From contig KZ627153.1 of assembly GCA_002917775.1 (NCBI GenBank), positions 617,741-681,740 on the forward strand: a DNA stretch of 64,000 bases, read 5' to 3'. This document shows positions 48,023 to 57,590 of the stretch, piece by piece; position 1 is the stretch's first letter; each line of letters starts with the position of its first letter. Source of the stretch: Glaciozyma antarctica PI12 (taxonomy: Eukaryota; Basidiomycota; Microbotryomycetes; Kriegeriales; Camptobasidiaceae). The notes under the pieces were generated by a model. The model saw nothing but the letters and a program-made list of their open reading frames with translations, was not told where the DNA came from and ran no database searches. The position numbers and the translations under genes were made by a program.

Positions 48023-49833
48023 TCAACCCAGCCCACAAAGCCTATTCACCCTCGCAACCTTCCCCAGCTCTCCGACGACTTTCCACAACCCCTCATCCAC
48101 TCTCCCCACCTCCAATACCTCGAGGTTCGACAACCTCCGCCCCCAGAGATAGCTCGCTGCTCCGACGATGAATGGGTCTATCCCTCCTGCGTTGAGGGAG
48201 ATCCCGACCGAATGGGCTAGGGAGTTGGTGTAGAGGGAGGAGGTGGAGAGGGAGGAGAGAGAGGAGAGAGAGGGGAGGAGCACGGGGAGACGATGGGGGA
48301 CAGGACGGAGGGAGAGGATTGGGAGGTAGAGCGGGTCGAAAGCGATAGTGAGACTATGCGTCGTGAAGAGGTGTGAGAGCTTGGAGGGGAGGTCGGTGGG
48401 GGAATAAAGCCTGCTCGGGAGGTTAGCGAGCGCGAGTAGAGGGGGAGAGGACGTACGAGGGGATTGGGAGAGAGGGGGTTGGAGGGGTGAAGAATTGTTG
48501 AAGGTGAGAGAGGGTGAGCTGGGGGGAGGGAGGGGGAGGGAGGGTGGTGCTGGGTTGAGGCGGGACGGGACGAGAGGGCTTTTGGGCGAGGCTTGTGGAG
48601 GCGGGGCTTAAAGCTTAGCGAGGCGGGTCGAGAGTGGGGAGAAGGAGGGTGGGGGAGTGAGGGAGGGGTGGGCGATCGAGGGATGTGGAAGGAGGGAGCT
48701 TTGTGCGGAGGTCCGGAAGGAGTGATCTCGTACGCCCTCTCCTCTCCCCGTCCTCCAAGCTGCAATCCCAATCCCACCCCCGTAGCAAGCCCCAACAACC
48801 CCATACTCGCTTCCTTCGTCTCCCGATCCACCCTCTTGGCCCTCTTCTTCTCCCTCCCGCTCTCACCCTCTTCCTCCATCCAAGGCGTCGCCGGCGTCCC
48901 TTCCTCCATCCAAGGCGTCGCAGGCGTTCCCTCGCTCTCCCCCGCTCCCCAGAACGGCGTAGCAATATCACTAGCCGTCGCGCAGCTGCTCGACCTCCCC
49001 CTCCTCGGAACGAAAGGACTCGTAACCTTCGGTGCGCGAGGCGTTCGTTTTCGTTTTTTCGTCGTGCTGGGCGCTGGGAGTGATTTGGATTGAGGAGGCG
49101 GAGAAAAAGGAGGTGGGGAAGAGGAGCGGGAGAGGGGGGTGGGAGGACCGAGAGCGTAGGAGAAGGGAGGAGGAGCGAACCAGGCTGCGAGAGGTTCTTC
49201 GAGGCCGAGTCGGGCTTGCCAGCGCTCGTACTCGAGTGAGAGGGTTGTGAGGTCGGGTCGACGGCGGGGAGGAGTGCGGTAGGGGATTGAGGAGAAGGCG
49301 GGGAGCGTTGGCGAGGGAGGGAGGGGAGGGGAGGAGGGCGTGGGACCGTGGAGATGCGTCGAGGTGGAGGAGGTGATCTGAAAGGTCTTGCCGACCTTTT
49401 CGGCTCGGACAGTGAATCTTTCGCGTGTTCATCAGAGGCGAGGAGAGGAGAAGAAGGGAGAGGACTCACGGACAGTACTGCTCTGGACGAGGAAGTGTCT
49501 TGGGCGTCCTCGAGGGCGGCTTCTTCGACTTGGAGCAGATGATGTGCATGAACTTGCCCGTCTTATGCTGTGAGATGAGGAGCGTACTGGGTAGGTCCTC
49601 AGCAGCTGCAATCGCGCGCGTTTGCTGAAGGAAGTCGGGGAGGGAGGCGAAGGTGCTGCCGACTGGATGGTACCCCTCCCTCGCAGATGGTTGAGCGTCG
49701 TCCAGGGCGACTGTAAGGCCCTTTGGAGCGCGTAGTCGATGGGTGGAAGAGGGAGAGAGGGCCAGGAACTCACACGGGAGGGGAGATCTTCGTGCGCACC
49801 GACCGTCTGAACGCGCAGTCGAGAACTGGCCAA
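48023..49833 (-). CDS. Putative DNA-binding protein with FAR1/MULE-like zinc-finger N-terminus
   Basis: The start is MASSRLRVQTVGAHEDLPS. After two introns the exon reads YHPVGSTFASLPDFLQQTRA, then LISQHKTGKFMHIICSKSKK, PEQYCPFTVRAEKVGKTFQI and TSSTSTHLHGPTPS. The spacing Cys...Cys...His-x-His with a following hydrophobic strand resembles the FAR1-type (WRKY/GCM1-fold) domain found in MULE-transposase-derived regulators. No transposase core follows. The rest is disordered and Pro/Ser-rich, with a basic patch (KSLPAPSTTKKRKRTPRAPK) and a duplicated GTPATPWMEE. Near 48510-48530, in a run of C, the frame seems to step by one; after it the reading QLTLSHLQQFFTPPTPSLP continues through a short intron to a hydrophobic end (SHLFTTHSLTIAFDPLYLPI). 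The family call is tentative. Confidence 0.5.
48871..48930. repeat. Two 30-bp tandem units in the FAR1-like gene
   Basis: A 30-bp unit at 48871-48900 is repeated at 48901-48930 with two changes, giving GTPATPWMEE twice on the minus strand. It looks like a recent in-frame duplication in a disordered region. Confidence 0.85.
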
Positions 49834-50246
49834 CCTTCGCTGGGAGTCGTTCGTTGAGAGTCAGAGTCAGAGCTCGTCGAAGGAAGAAACTCGAGCGTCA
49901 GTTGAAGCGAGTGAGAGAGCGTGAGCTGAGAGGGAGAGCGAGACGAGCGAGCGACTCCTCCTGAGCGGAGTCCGGATCTTGATTGACTTTGTTCGTTTCT
50001 TCATCTCCTGCGAGTTCGAGCTCGCACATAAAGCAGAGAGTCGAGCGCGCTGAGGAGGAGAGACCGACTGAGTAACAGCAAATCTGCTTCAAAGTTAACA
50101 AAATTTGCTTACTCTGAGTTCTCGGGTTCCGGAGTTCTCCTACTCGCCTGTAGCTCTTCAACGCTTTCGTTCTGTTCTCCTCGCCGCTTTCCTGACAGTC
50201 CTGGTCACTGTCCCCGCTCTCCAAACCGTTCACCAACCCTCAATTT
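49834..50246. promoter_or_regulatory. Divergent intergenic region, FAR1-like / SET-TAD3
   Basis: A spacer of about 410 bp between head-to-head starts. It includes a comparatively AT-rich patch with short repeats of TTTGCTTA/CTTTGC near 50080-50115. No defined element is claimed. Confidence 0.4.
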
Positions 50247-52559
50247 ATGCAAGATAGCGACAATGTCATTCAACTCGAAGTGAGTCCTCCTCTCGAGATT
50301 TTTTTCCGGTCCGTCCTACGGCGAGGGAGAGGGGCCGCAGAGGAGGACGATGGAGTGGGAGAGGCTGTGGAGGTTTAGGACGGCGGGTGCGGTGGAAGCG
50401 TGGGTGTATGCGCCGTGTGGGGAGGGAAGGCAGCTGAGGAGGAACGAGTTCGTTTGCGAGGAGCGGGTGCGGCTGGCGAGGGGATTGTCTCCGCCTGGCT
50501 CTCAGGGAGCTCTGCGTACACGCCAAAGGACTCGGAGAAGCTTCTCAGAGCTGTAGGCGCGGCCGGAGGAGCACCACAGCTGCCACTCGGGCATCCCAAG
50601 GTCAAGGAGCTCCTGCTGACCCCGCTCTCCTCCCACAGCACCACCCTACTAGTAGCCTCACACCTGAGCGCGAAACCAAAACCAGTAAAAACACGGACAC
50701 CCACAGCAACAACAACAACAACACGAACGGCCTTCGACTCTCTCGCCTCCCTCCTCTCGACTCTCTCGCCTCGCTCTCCCTAAGCGACCGCGCCCCGTCG
50801 CTCGCCTACTCGTACCCGCCTGCACCGACGTACCCGCCTCTGACGCCTACGCTCCATTCGTCGCCGATCACGATCCTCTCGACGCCCGACAAGGGACGCG
50901 GAGTCTACGCGACGGCGGATTTGGCGCCTGGGACTCTGGTTGATATCTCGCCGGTCTTGTTGCTTAGCAATTACTATGTACTGATGGAGGAGGAAAGGAG
51001 GGAGAGGGGAAGGGAGTGGAGGGGAGCGTGTTGAGGGGGTACGTCTTTACGTGGAGGGGGAGGGAGGGAGGGATGGCGTTGGCTCTTGGGATGGGTGAGT
51101 TCGTCTAGTCTTTGAGAGGGAGAAAGAGCTGATCAGAGTACGCGTAGGATCCCTCTTCAACCACTCCAAGGATCCCAACGTCTCGTTCGAGCTCAATCCC
51201 TCGACCTACACGATCCATTACCGCACCTTCCGCTCCATCTCTGCTGGCGATGAGCTCTGCATCTTCGTGCGTTATCTCCCGCCATCCAGCATCTCTTCCT
51301 CAGCTAACCCTCCTCGCAGTACGGCCACAAGACGCGTTTCGACACGGACGAGCCCGAGGAGGACGAGGAGAGTGAAGACGAAGGAGGGCAGTGGGGTGGC
51401 CTCGAGGGCATTGGCGCCGAGGTCGTCAACAGGAAGGAGAAGAAGAAGTGGGACCACGAGATCGTCCCATTCGCGGATCTCGAGTGGAACAAGGTCACGG
51501 CGCTCGTCGACCCCGAGGACCAGATTTTGACGACCTGTGCGTCCCTCTCTCCTCCTCGCTATCCACATGCTGACGAGCTTCAATGCAGTCGACTGCTGGG
51601 TCATTGATATCCCCGCCCGCCACGCCCCGACCGCCTTCCAATTCGTCCGCGCCCACGCCCCCAACATCGAAGTCCTCTCGCACCTCAAGCGAATCCGCCG
51701 CCCCGCTCGTCTCACCGGCCCTACCGACGGAGACTCTCTCGTCTCAGTCCTTCTCTTCCCGCTCCACGCGACCCCCTCGACCTTCCCCTCGATCCTCCAA
51801 ACCAGCACTCTCGCCTTCCTCGACGCGACGCCTTACGTCCTCCCCGTTCCCGCTACGATCGCAAGGACCGAAACGCAGGGAGAAGAATGGGGGAAAGTCT
51901 GGCCTGTGCAGATGGTCCATATTCGCGAAGGACCGAAGGCGCTGCCGAGGGCTAAGGGGTGGGAGAGGGTCAAGAAGGCTTGGGTTCGGCGCGAGGGAGA
52001 GAGAGTCTGGAAAGCGGCTTTGGATGCTCAGAAGCGTGGAGAGGTACGTTCTTTCTCCTTCCGTACGCTCCTACGCTGCTAACGAGTTCAACAGCACCCT
52101 ATCGCCTGCCACGTCACCGACACTTTCAACCCCGCTGTCCACTCCCCCTCCTCGCTCCCCAAGACCCTCGTCCGAGCACACGACACGCGTCTCTCAACGC
52201 ACAACATCCTCTCCCACGCCGCCGCCAACGCCATCGACGCCGTCGCGATCCTCGACCGACAAGGTCTCCGAGACGCCCCTCTCCTTACCAGCTCCTTACC
52301 TCCGCCGTACCTCCTCACGGGGCAAACGGTATTCATGAGTCATGAGCCGTGTTTGTTGTGCTCTATGAGCTTGTTGCATAGCCGGATCGCGCAGCTTTAT
52401 TATGTGAGGAGGAGCGCGGGCAGTGGAGGGTGTGGGAGCGTTTATAGCGTTCATGAGGATGGGGGGTTGAATCATAGATTCGAGGTCTGGGAGTGGAAGG
52501 GGGAGGAGGGGGGGAAGGTTAGGATTGGGGAGGGGCTGGATGTGTTGTTGGATCCGTAG
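50247..52559 (+). CDS. TAD3: SET-domain / TAD3 (tRNA adenosine deaminase non-catalytic subunit) fusion
   Basis: Two domains share one gene model. First a SET domain: ITILSTPDKGRGVYATADLA, GTLVDISPVLLL, GYVFTWRGREGGMALALGMG, SLFNHSKDPNVSFELNPSTY and TFRSISAGDELCIFYGHKTR. After an acidic linker and a canonical intron (51535-51587) comes Tad3: DCWVIDIPARHAPTAFQFVR with LSHLKRIRRP, then HPIACHVTDTF, LSTHNILSHAAANAIDAVAI and TGQTVFMSHEPCLLCSMSLL, closing with GLNHRFEVWEW. The deaminase motif is HAA rather than HAE, as expected for the inactive partner of Tad2 in A34-to-inosine editing; the PCxxC zinc ligands remain. The start is uncertain: MQDSDNVIQLE at 50247 joined by an intron ending near 50376 is the best option. 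The frame between LLLSNYY and GYVFTW (50970-51030) also needs an intron or one-base correction. Confidence 0.82.
50708..50722. repeat. AAC trinucleotide run in the SET-TAD3 gene
   Basis: Five AAC triplets encode an Asn run just upstream of the SET domain, in the frame that leads to NGLRLSRLPPLDSL. Confidence 0.7.
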
Positions 52560-52943
52560 AGGGAGCGAGGGGTGCGGGAAGCGATTTCTATTGCGAGGAG
52601 TGGGTTTGGTGCACGAGAGGCAGAGTCGAAGCAGTGAGCGAATCCGGAGGAACGCTGCTCGGGAGAGGAAGGACGGCAGCCACGCGTGCGCAGGATCTGG
52701 GGGGAGGAAAGAGCTCCAGGAGAGCTAGTCTCCTCGGAGTTCTCGGAGTTTTCCCGCCAGATCTCTCTGCGTTTGCAGTCTGCTCTACGCCGTGACCTTT
52801 TCGACAGGGCGTGCTGCTCGTTCCAGAAGCTCCATCGGGAGGCGAGACTGAACCCCTACGACCGGACTCCGCCAGGGTCCAGCTCAAAGGCTGTTCGCTC
52901 CCTTTCTCCCTTCCCTTTCCGCCTCCAGAGCCCGCCCTCACGG
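52560..52943. other. Spacer between SET-TAD3 and the NYN-like gene
   Basis: About 380 bp, no gene recognised. Both flanking genes are on the plus strand, so it holds a terminator and a promoter. The last 200 bp become CT-rich. Confidence 0.45.
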
Positions 52944-55151
52944 ATGGGTCTCTTCAAAGCGCTTTTTTCGACTCGAAGCAAGAAAAAAGTCGTCGGAGAA
53001 GGCTAGTCCTGCGCCCGCCTCTGGGGCTGTCGGAGAGACGCAGAGCGGGAAGGAGAGCGGGAAGGAAGGAGCTGCGTTGCGCAGGAGGGAGGAGGAGAGC
53101 GGGGAGGACTCGCAGGAGCCCGTTTTTGGGCTCGATTGAAGGAGCAGCAGGCCTCGGTGAGTTTGCGGACGTCGGGTCGCGGTGGGTTCGAGGTAGCTGA
53201 CGTGTCGCTGCTCGCGTGCAGTCTGTTCAGAAGCAGGTCTCTGCTGGAGCGGAAGAACCCCGATCCGACGCTGTCGAGTCAGTGCAGCACGCTGTGCAAG
53301 CTACTGGCGCTTCACTCCAGGTGCGTTGGCAGCGGTGGCGTGGAGAACGGAGGACGCTCACTCACCATTCCTTCCACAGCACAATCACCCGATGATTTCG
53401 CCTACTACGATGGATAGGAATTTCATGCAGAGAGAGTCAGCGGACCAGCGACCTCCTTCTCGCGTCGTTGTGCTGTTGGACGGAGACGCGGACTATGTGA
53501 GCTCTTCGTTCTGAGAAGTCGTGTAGACGGGAGGCTGATCTGCTTCCTTCCCAGTTCAATTTGTTTTTCCTTCGAGCGAAAGATGGAGGTCGAAACGCAG
53601 CTATCGTGTTGCACAAGCGAGTGCGTGCCTGGGTCGCCGAGAAGGAGGGACCTGTGGCTCGCCAGATCCTCGCATTTTCGCGTCCATCTTTTGGTGCGGC
53701 GCTTTCAGTGCGATGCCTTGTACCATTCCTGACCTTTATGACGCAGGAACCAGGCTGGCTTGCAGGGATACCTCTTGAGGCACGACACGTTTGGTGGCGA
53801 GCTGCAGTCGTTCGTGCGAAGCTTCAACAGTTCTCCTTTCGCCATGTCCATCCTCGATACTGGATCCGCTTCGCAGTCTGCCGACGAGGCGCTCAAGAGT
53901 GCGTTTCTTCCCTCCTCTCCCGGTCGCCGTTCTGATCTTTTCATCTCGCAGACTATCTTGAGTTCCACATCTACGCCGCCGACTACCTCCTCCTCGGAGG
54001 AATTCACGAGAGAGGGTATTCCGACACTCTTCGTCGTCTCGACGAGCGTCTCAAGAGCAAGGTCTACCTCCTCAGGACGACGCGTTGCTTCGCCCAGCGT
54101 CTCGTCGACCTCAAGCTTCCCGAAGTCCAGCTCCCCGAGCTGTTTGACGGACGCGATCCCAGGCACAGCTTCAAGAACATTGCTGCCGGTCCGTCTCTCA
54201 CGAGAGGAAAGGGAGCTCGACTGGTTCCTCTCTCTCCGCAGCGACGACGAGCAACGAGGCTGCGACTGTTCCGCCTGCGACGAATGGTGCTGTCGCTGAG
54301 GAAGCTTCGAGTGCGCTTCCCTGCCTTTTGTCGCGCGCTCTCACTAACTTCCCCATTATCTCCGCAGCTCGGAAGGACGCGAAGGCTGTGGCAGCTACTG
54401 GAGAGAGCATCGCTTCCCCGTTAACGGTCAGTTGTGCCCGAATCAACTGGACTGCCGACCGATCCGCTTTCGCAGACTCGTCCCTCTCCCTCAGCTCTGC
54501 CTTCCTGCCCCCCAACCCGCTCTGCAACCCAGGCTATCGCGTCGTGTTCGATCCTCGGCCTCATCCCTCCCAGTTCGACCCTCTCGTCGCTCTCCTCATC
54601 GACCTTCGCAAGAACGGCCGCAAGAGGCCTCTGCGGTCGATCGTCGGCGGGACTTTGCGAGCTTCGCATCCCAGGTTGTATTCAAAGTTTAGGACGTACG
54701 CGTCGGAGGCGGAGGAATTGGGAATCGTCGTTCTGGGGACGGGGGGGACGTTGGGTTCCGAATGGATCCAGCTAACAGACGTCGGGCAGCTACCTCCTTC
54801 CGTGCGTACCTCCACCGTTGCTCACTGGATCTCCCTGACTTTAAAAACCAGAACATGAACCATGCCGTCGCTCAAGCGCTCATTATCCCGCCCGCATTCG
54901 TTCCCCTCGTCAACATCCTTCGCATGTACCTCGCTGCCGAGATATCTCGCCCGGACTGCTCGGACGTCGGCGCGCAACTCAAGCAGTGGTTTCCGAGGAT
55001 CTAGAAGGAGTCAGGATTCGGGAGCTTCAAGACGTACTCGGCGCGTGCGAAGGAGTTGCGGATTGTGGAGATCGGTGGACTGGCGGCGGGGGTGAAGTGG
55101 ATTGCTTTGACGGAGAGGGCTAGGAGGGGGGTGATTTCGGCGGCTTTCTGA
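52944..55151 (+). CDS. NYN/DUF7923-like nuclease-fold protein with two C-terminal winged-helix-like repeats; frame interrupted
   Basis: The start MGLFKALFSTRSKKK has Gly2 (possible N-myristoylation). A Gln/Ala-rich linker precedes RVVVLLDGDADYFNLFFLRA with DGGRNAAIVLHKRV, then NQAGLQGYLLRHDTFGGELQ, ILDTGSASQSADEALKNYLE and AADYLLLGGIHERGYSDTLR. This VLLDGD...GG..AA...N..G order fits the NYN-like domain of fungal DUF7923 proteins. Two related C-terminal blocks follow: FDPLVALLIDLRKNGRKRPL to EAEELGIVVLGTGG...WIQLTD, and FVPLVNILRMYLAA to RAKELRIVEIGG...WIALTE. They look like winged-helix/LOTUS-type domains. The gene does not read cleanly: a one-base step occurs in the A6 run near 52985, others near 53133 and 53672, and an in-frame TAG at 55002-55004 lies inside the second block. 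Decay or sequence errors are both possible. The domain calls are by pattern only. Confidence 0.55.
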
Positions 55152-55585
55152 ACGACGTGCTTGGATCTGCAATTTCCAGTCGCTGGATCTGGAGAGGGGG
55201 AGAAGGAGAGAGGAACTTCGCTGCCGAGGCGCTGCCTTGCGACGCAGCATTCCTCTCCTTTTCCTCGCTCGCTGGTGCCTCGCCCAGCACTCTTGATTAG
55301 ATTCGGCTGAGCATAGATGCCTTACTTCGTAGGAACGGACGTGTGCGCAAGCTCCATCTCCGCCCACCCCACCGTCGTCGCTCCCGAATTAAATCAATTC
55401 ATCGTGCCAGTGGGGAGATAACTGAATATCCTCATTTCCTCATGCTCAGGCCAGCTTGGTGTTGAAGCCCACCACGCCCCTTCGAAGCGACAAAACAGCT
55501 CAGAGCCTCTCCCAAGCCAGCACCACCACCAGCTCCTCTCCGTCTCGCGACCTCCTTCACCTCAGCTACCCCCTCCTCCCCCGCC
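55152..55585. promoter_or_regulatory. Upstream region of the capping-protein gene
   Basis: About 430 bp. It includes an AT-rich patch at 55384-55435 with an inverted repeat GAATT-aaatc-AATTC and the string GGGGAGATAACTGAATAT. This resembles the patch upstream of CUL1 (28303-28335). No gene is seen. Confidence 0.45.
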
Positions 55586-57006
55586 ATGGCCGACCTCGAA
55601 GCCCGGCTCTCCGCTGCCTCGACCTTCCTCCTGCAGTCCCCTCCAGGCGAAGGTAAGCTTATCCCTGCGTTCTAAAGCGCCGCACTAACCCACCAACTGC
55701 AGTCGACGACTGCTTCAACGACGTGCGCGCGATAGTCGGCGACGACGCGGCGCTCGAGGTGGGGATCCTCCCCGCGTTGCAGAGGTACAACGAGGAGCAG
55801 TTTGTGATTGTTGAGCTGGAGGGGAAGAAGGTGAGCAGCTTGATTAGAGAGGAGGGACGGAGCTGATGCGTGAGGCAGGCCCTCGTTACTGAGGCGAGCA
55901 AGCTGGAGGACGGGCGGTACATCGAGCCGAGGAGTGGGGTGTCGTTTGCGTTCGATCATATGCGTGTCGTACGTCTCTCTCCGTACCAGCAGGAGTGCAG
56001 CTGACCCCAAGCGCAGGCGGCATCGGATTCCAAGCCCATCACCACCGACCCCGAGACGGAGTCCCTGCGGTTCGTCGCCCTCCACTCCAACACGAGCTCT
56101 GCTGAACCCTGCGCAGATATGAGCTAGACAAGATCTTTGCGCCTTACATCGCCAACCACTACAGCGAAGGGACTTGCGCCGTCTACGCGCTCAAGGACCC
56201 GGCGTTCCCGACCCCTGAGCCCGTCGCCGTGGAGGAAGCTGCTCCTGAGGTCGTGGAGGACGAGGTTCCGGAGGCTGTGAAGGAGGATAAGGTGGTGGAG
56301 GAGGTGGTGGAGGAGAAGGTCGAGGAGGAGAAGGTGGAGATGGAGGTAGACGAGCCGGCCGTCGTCGAGGGGCAGGAGCCGGCGCCAGCTGCTGAGGAGG
56401 AGGAGGTGGAGACACCCTTCGTCGCCGAAGAGGAGGAAGCACCTGCTCCAGTCCCAGAACCTACTCCCACCGCACCCGCTCTCCCTCCCCCCATCCAATC
56501 CCGCATCTTCGGCCTCTACCTCGTCGGAAACAAGTACAACCCCTCGAACTACTGGTGCGTCCTCTCCCTCCCTTCCCTCCTTCCTAACTGACGAGCTCAC
56601 CCATAGGACCGGTCGCTGGCGATCAGTCTACAAAGTCGACTACGCCGCCGGCACTCTATCCGGAACCACCTCCATCGCAGTGCACTACTACGAACAAGGT
56701 CCGTCTCCTCTCTTCTCCCTCTTCTCACTAACCCCTCGCACAGGAAACGTCCAACTCTCTACAACCCTAACCTCCTCCGTCCCCCTCCCCTCCACCCCAA
56801 GCGCACCCTCCATCATCGCCCTCCTCAAACTCTCCGAAGCCGCCGCGCAGTCGAAGGTTGCAGAGGCGTATGCGAACCTTGCGGAGGAGGGGTTTAGGGG
56901 GCTCAGGAGGGCGCTGCCGAAGACGAGGAGTAAGCTCGATTGGGCGAAGATTGCGAGCTATCGGTTGGGGAATGAGCTGGGAGGCGCGGTGGGGCCTGAG
57001 GTGTAG
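55586..57006 (+). CDS. CAP1: F-actin capping protein alpha subunit
   Basis: The alpha subunit of the heterodimer that caps actin-filament barbed ends. The start MADLEARLSAASTFLLQSPP is followed by DDCFNDVRAIVGDDAALEVG, LPALQRYNEEQFVIVELEGK, LEDGRYIEPRSGVSFAFDHM and YELDKIFAPYIANHYSEGTC with AVYAL. The signature region is FGLYLVGNKYNPSNYWTGRW with RSVYKVDYAAGTLSGTTSIA, and the end is AEAYANLAEEGFRGLRRALP then LDWAKIASYRLGNELGGAV. All family parts are present. One oddity is a Glu/Val/Pro-rich insert of about 95 residues (56205-56500) between CAVYAL and FGLYLVG, where the canonical protein has only a few residues. Introns of 50-60 nt lie in the first and last thirds. The stop at 57004-57006 overlaps the antisense F-box frame. 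Confidence 0.93.
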
Positions 57007-57373
57007 AGGGATGTGGAATGGCAGGTTTGTTTTTGGTGCGGTAGCTAGATGTTGGGCTCGAGCCTGTGCGGGCTGGGGGAAGGAGAGCGGGGGCTCTCCA
57101 GAACGCCCGAACTCTCTCGCGCAAACAACCCAGACTAGCTGTATTCCTAAAAGAGTACGGCACCACATGAAGCTTTGCCGATCCGGACGAAAGGATCTGC
57201 CTCCAGAGCAGCTCTTGAGCGTGCGGTCGCCAGACGCGAGAAACGAGAGAGGCGCAGCGGAGAAACTCGTAGCGCTCGGTAGGCGGGTTGATTGGGAGCT
57301 CGATGCAGAAGGGTGGAGCGAAGCTTAAAATTCTTTTGAGAAGCCCTGCCGGTAGGGATTGGATGTTGGCCAT
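56903..57373 (-). pseudogene. F-box protein fragment antisense to the capping-protein 3' end
   Basis: The frame starts MANIQSLPAGLLKRILSFAP and continues RYEFLRCASLVSRVWRPHAQ with ELLWRQILSSGSAKLHV. This is a standard F-box: the LPxxLLxRIL opening and the LxxxSLVSRxW...LW pattern. After about 100 residues the reading turns low-complexity and runs antisense through CAP1 coding sequence, and the leucine-rich or other C-terminal part usual for F-box proteins is missing. It is probably a truncated gene copy. A short expressed F-box-only adaptor for the CUL1 SCF ligase cannot be excluded. Confidence 0.6.
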
Positions 57374-57590
57374 GGTGGAGACGCGGGGAGGAGAAGGCGA
57401 GGAGGAGGGGGGAGAGAGTTGCGTTCACAGAGCCTGCGACGAGCTGTCAGGGAAGAGCAGCGCGGTGTAGCGGTACTCGAACTTACCACTGGCTGCGTGT
57501 TGAGAGCTAGGAAGCTGTAGCCGACGAAGGAGAGGTCAAAAGAGGAACCGCCTCGAGAACGGTCCTTGTCCTCCACCACTCGTCCTCACT

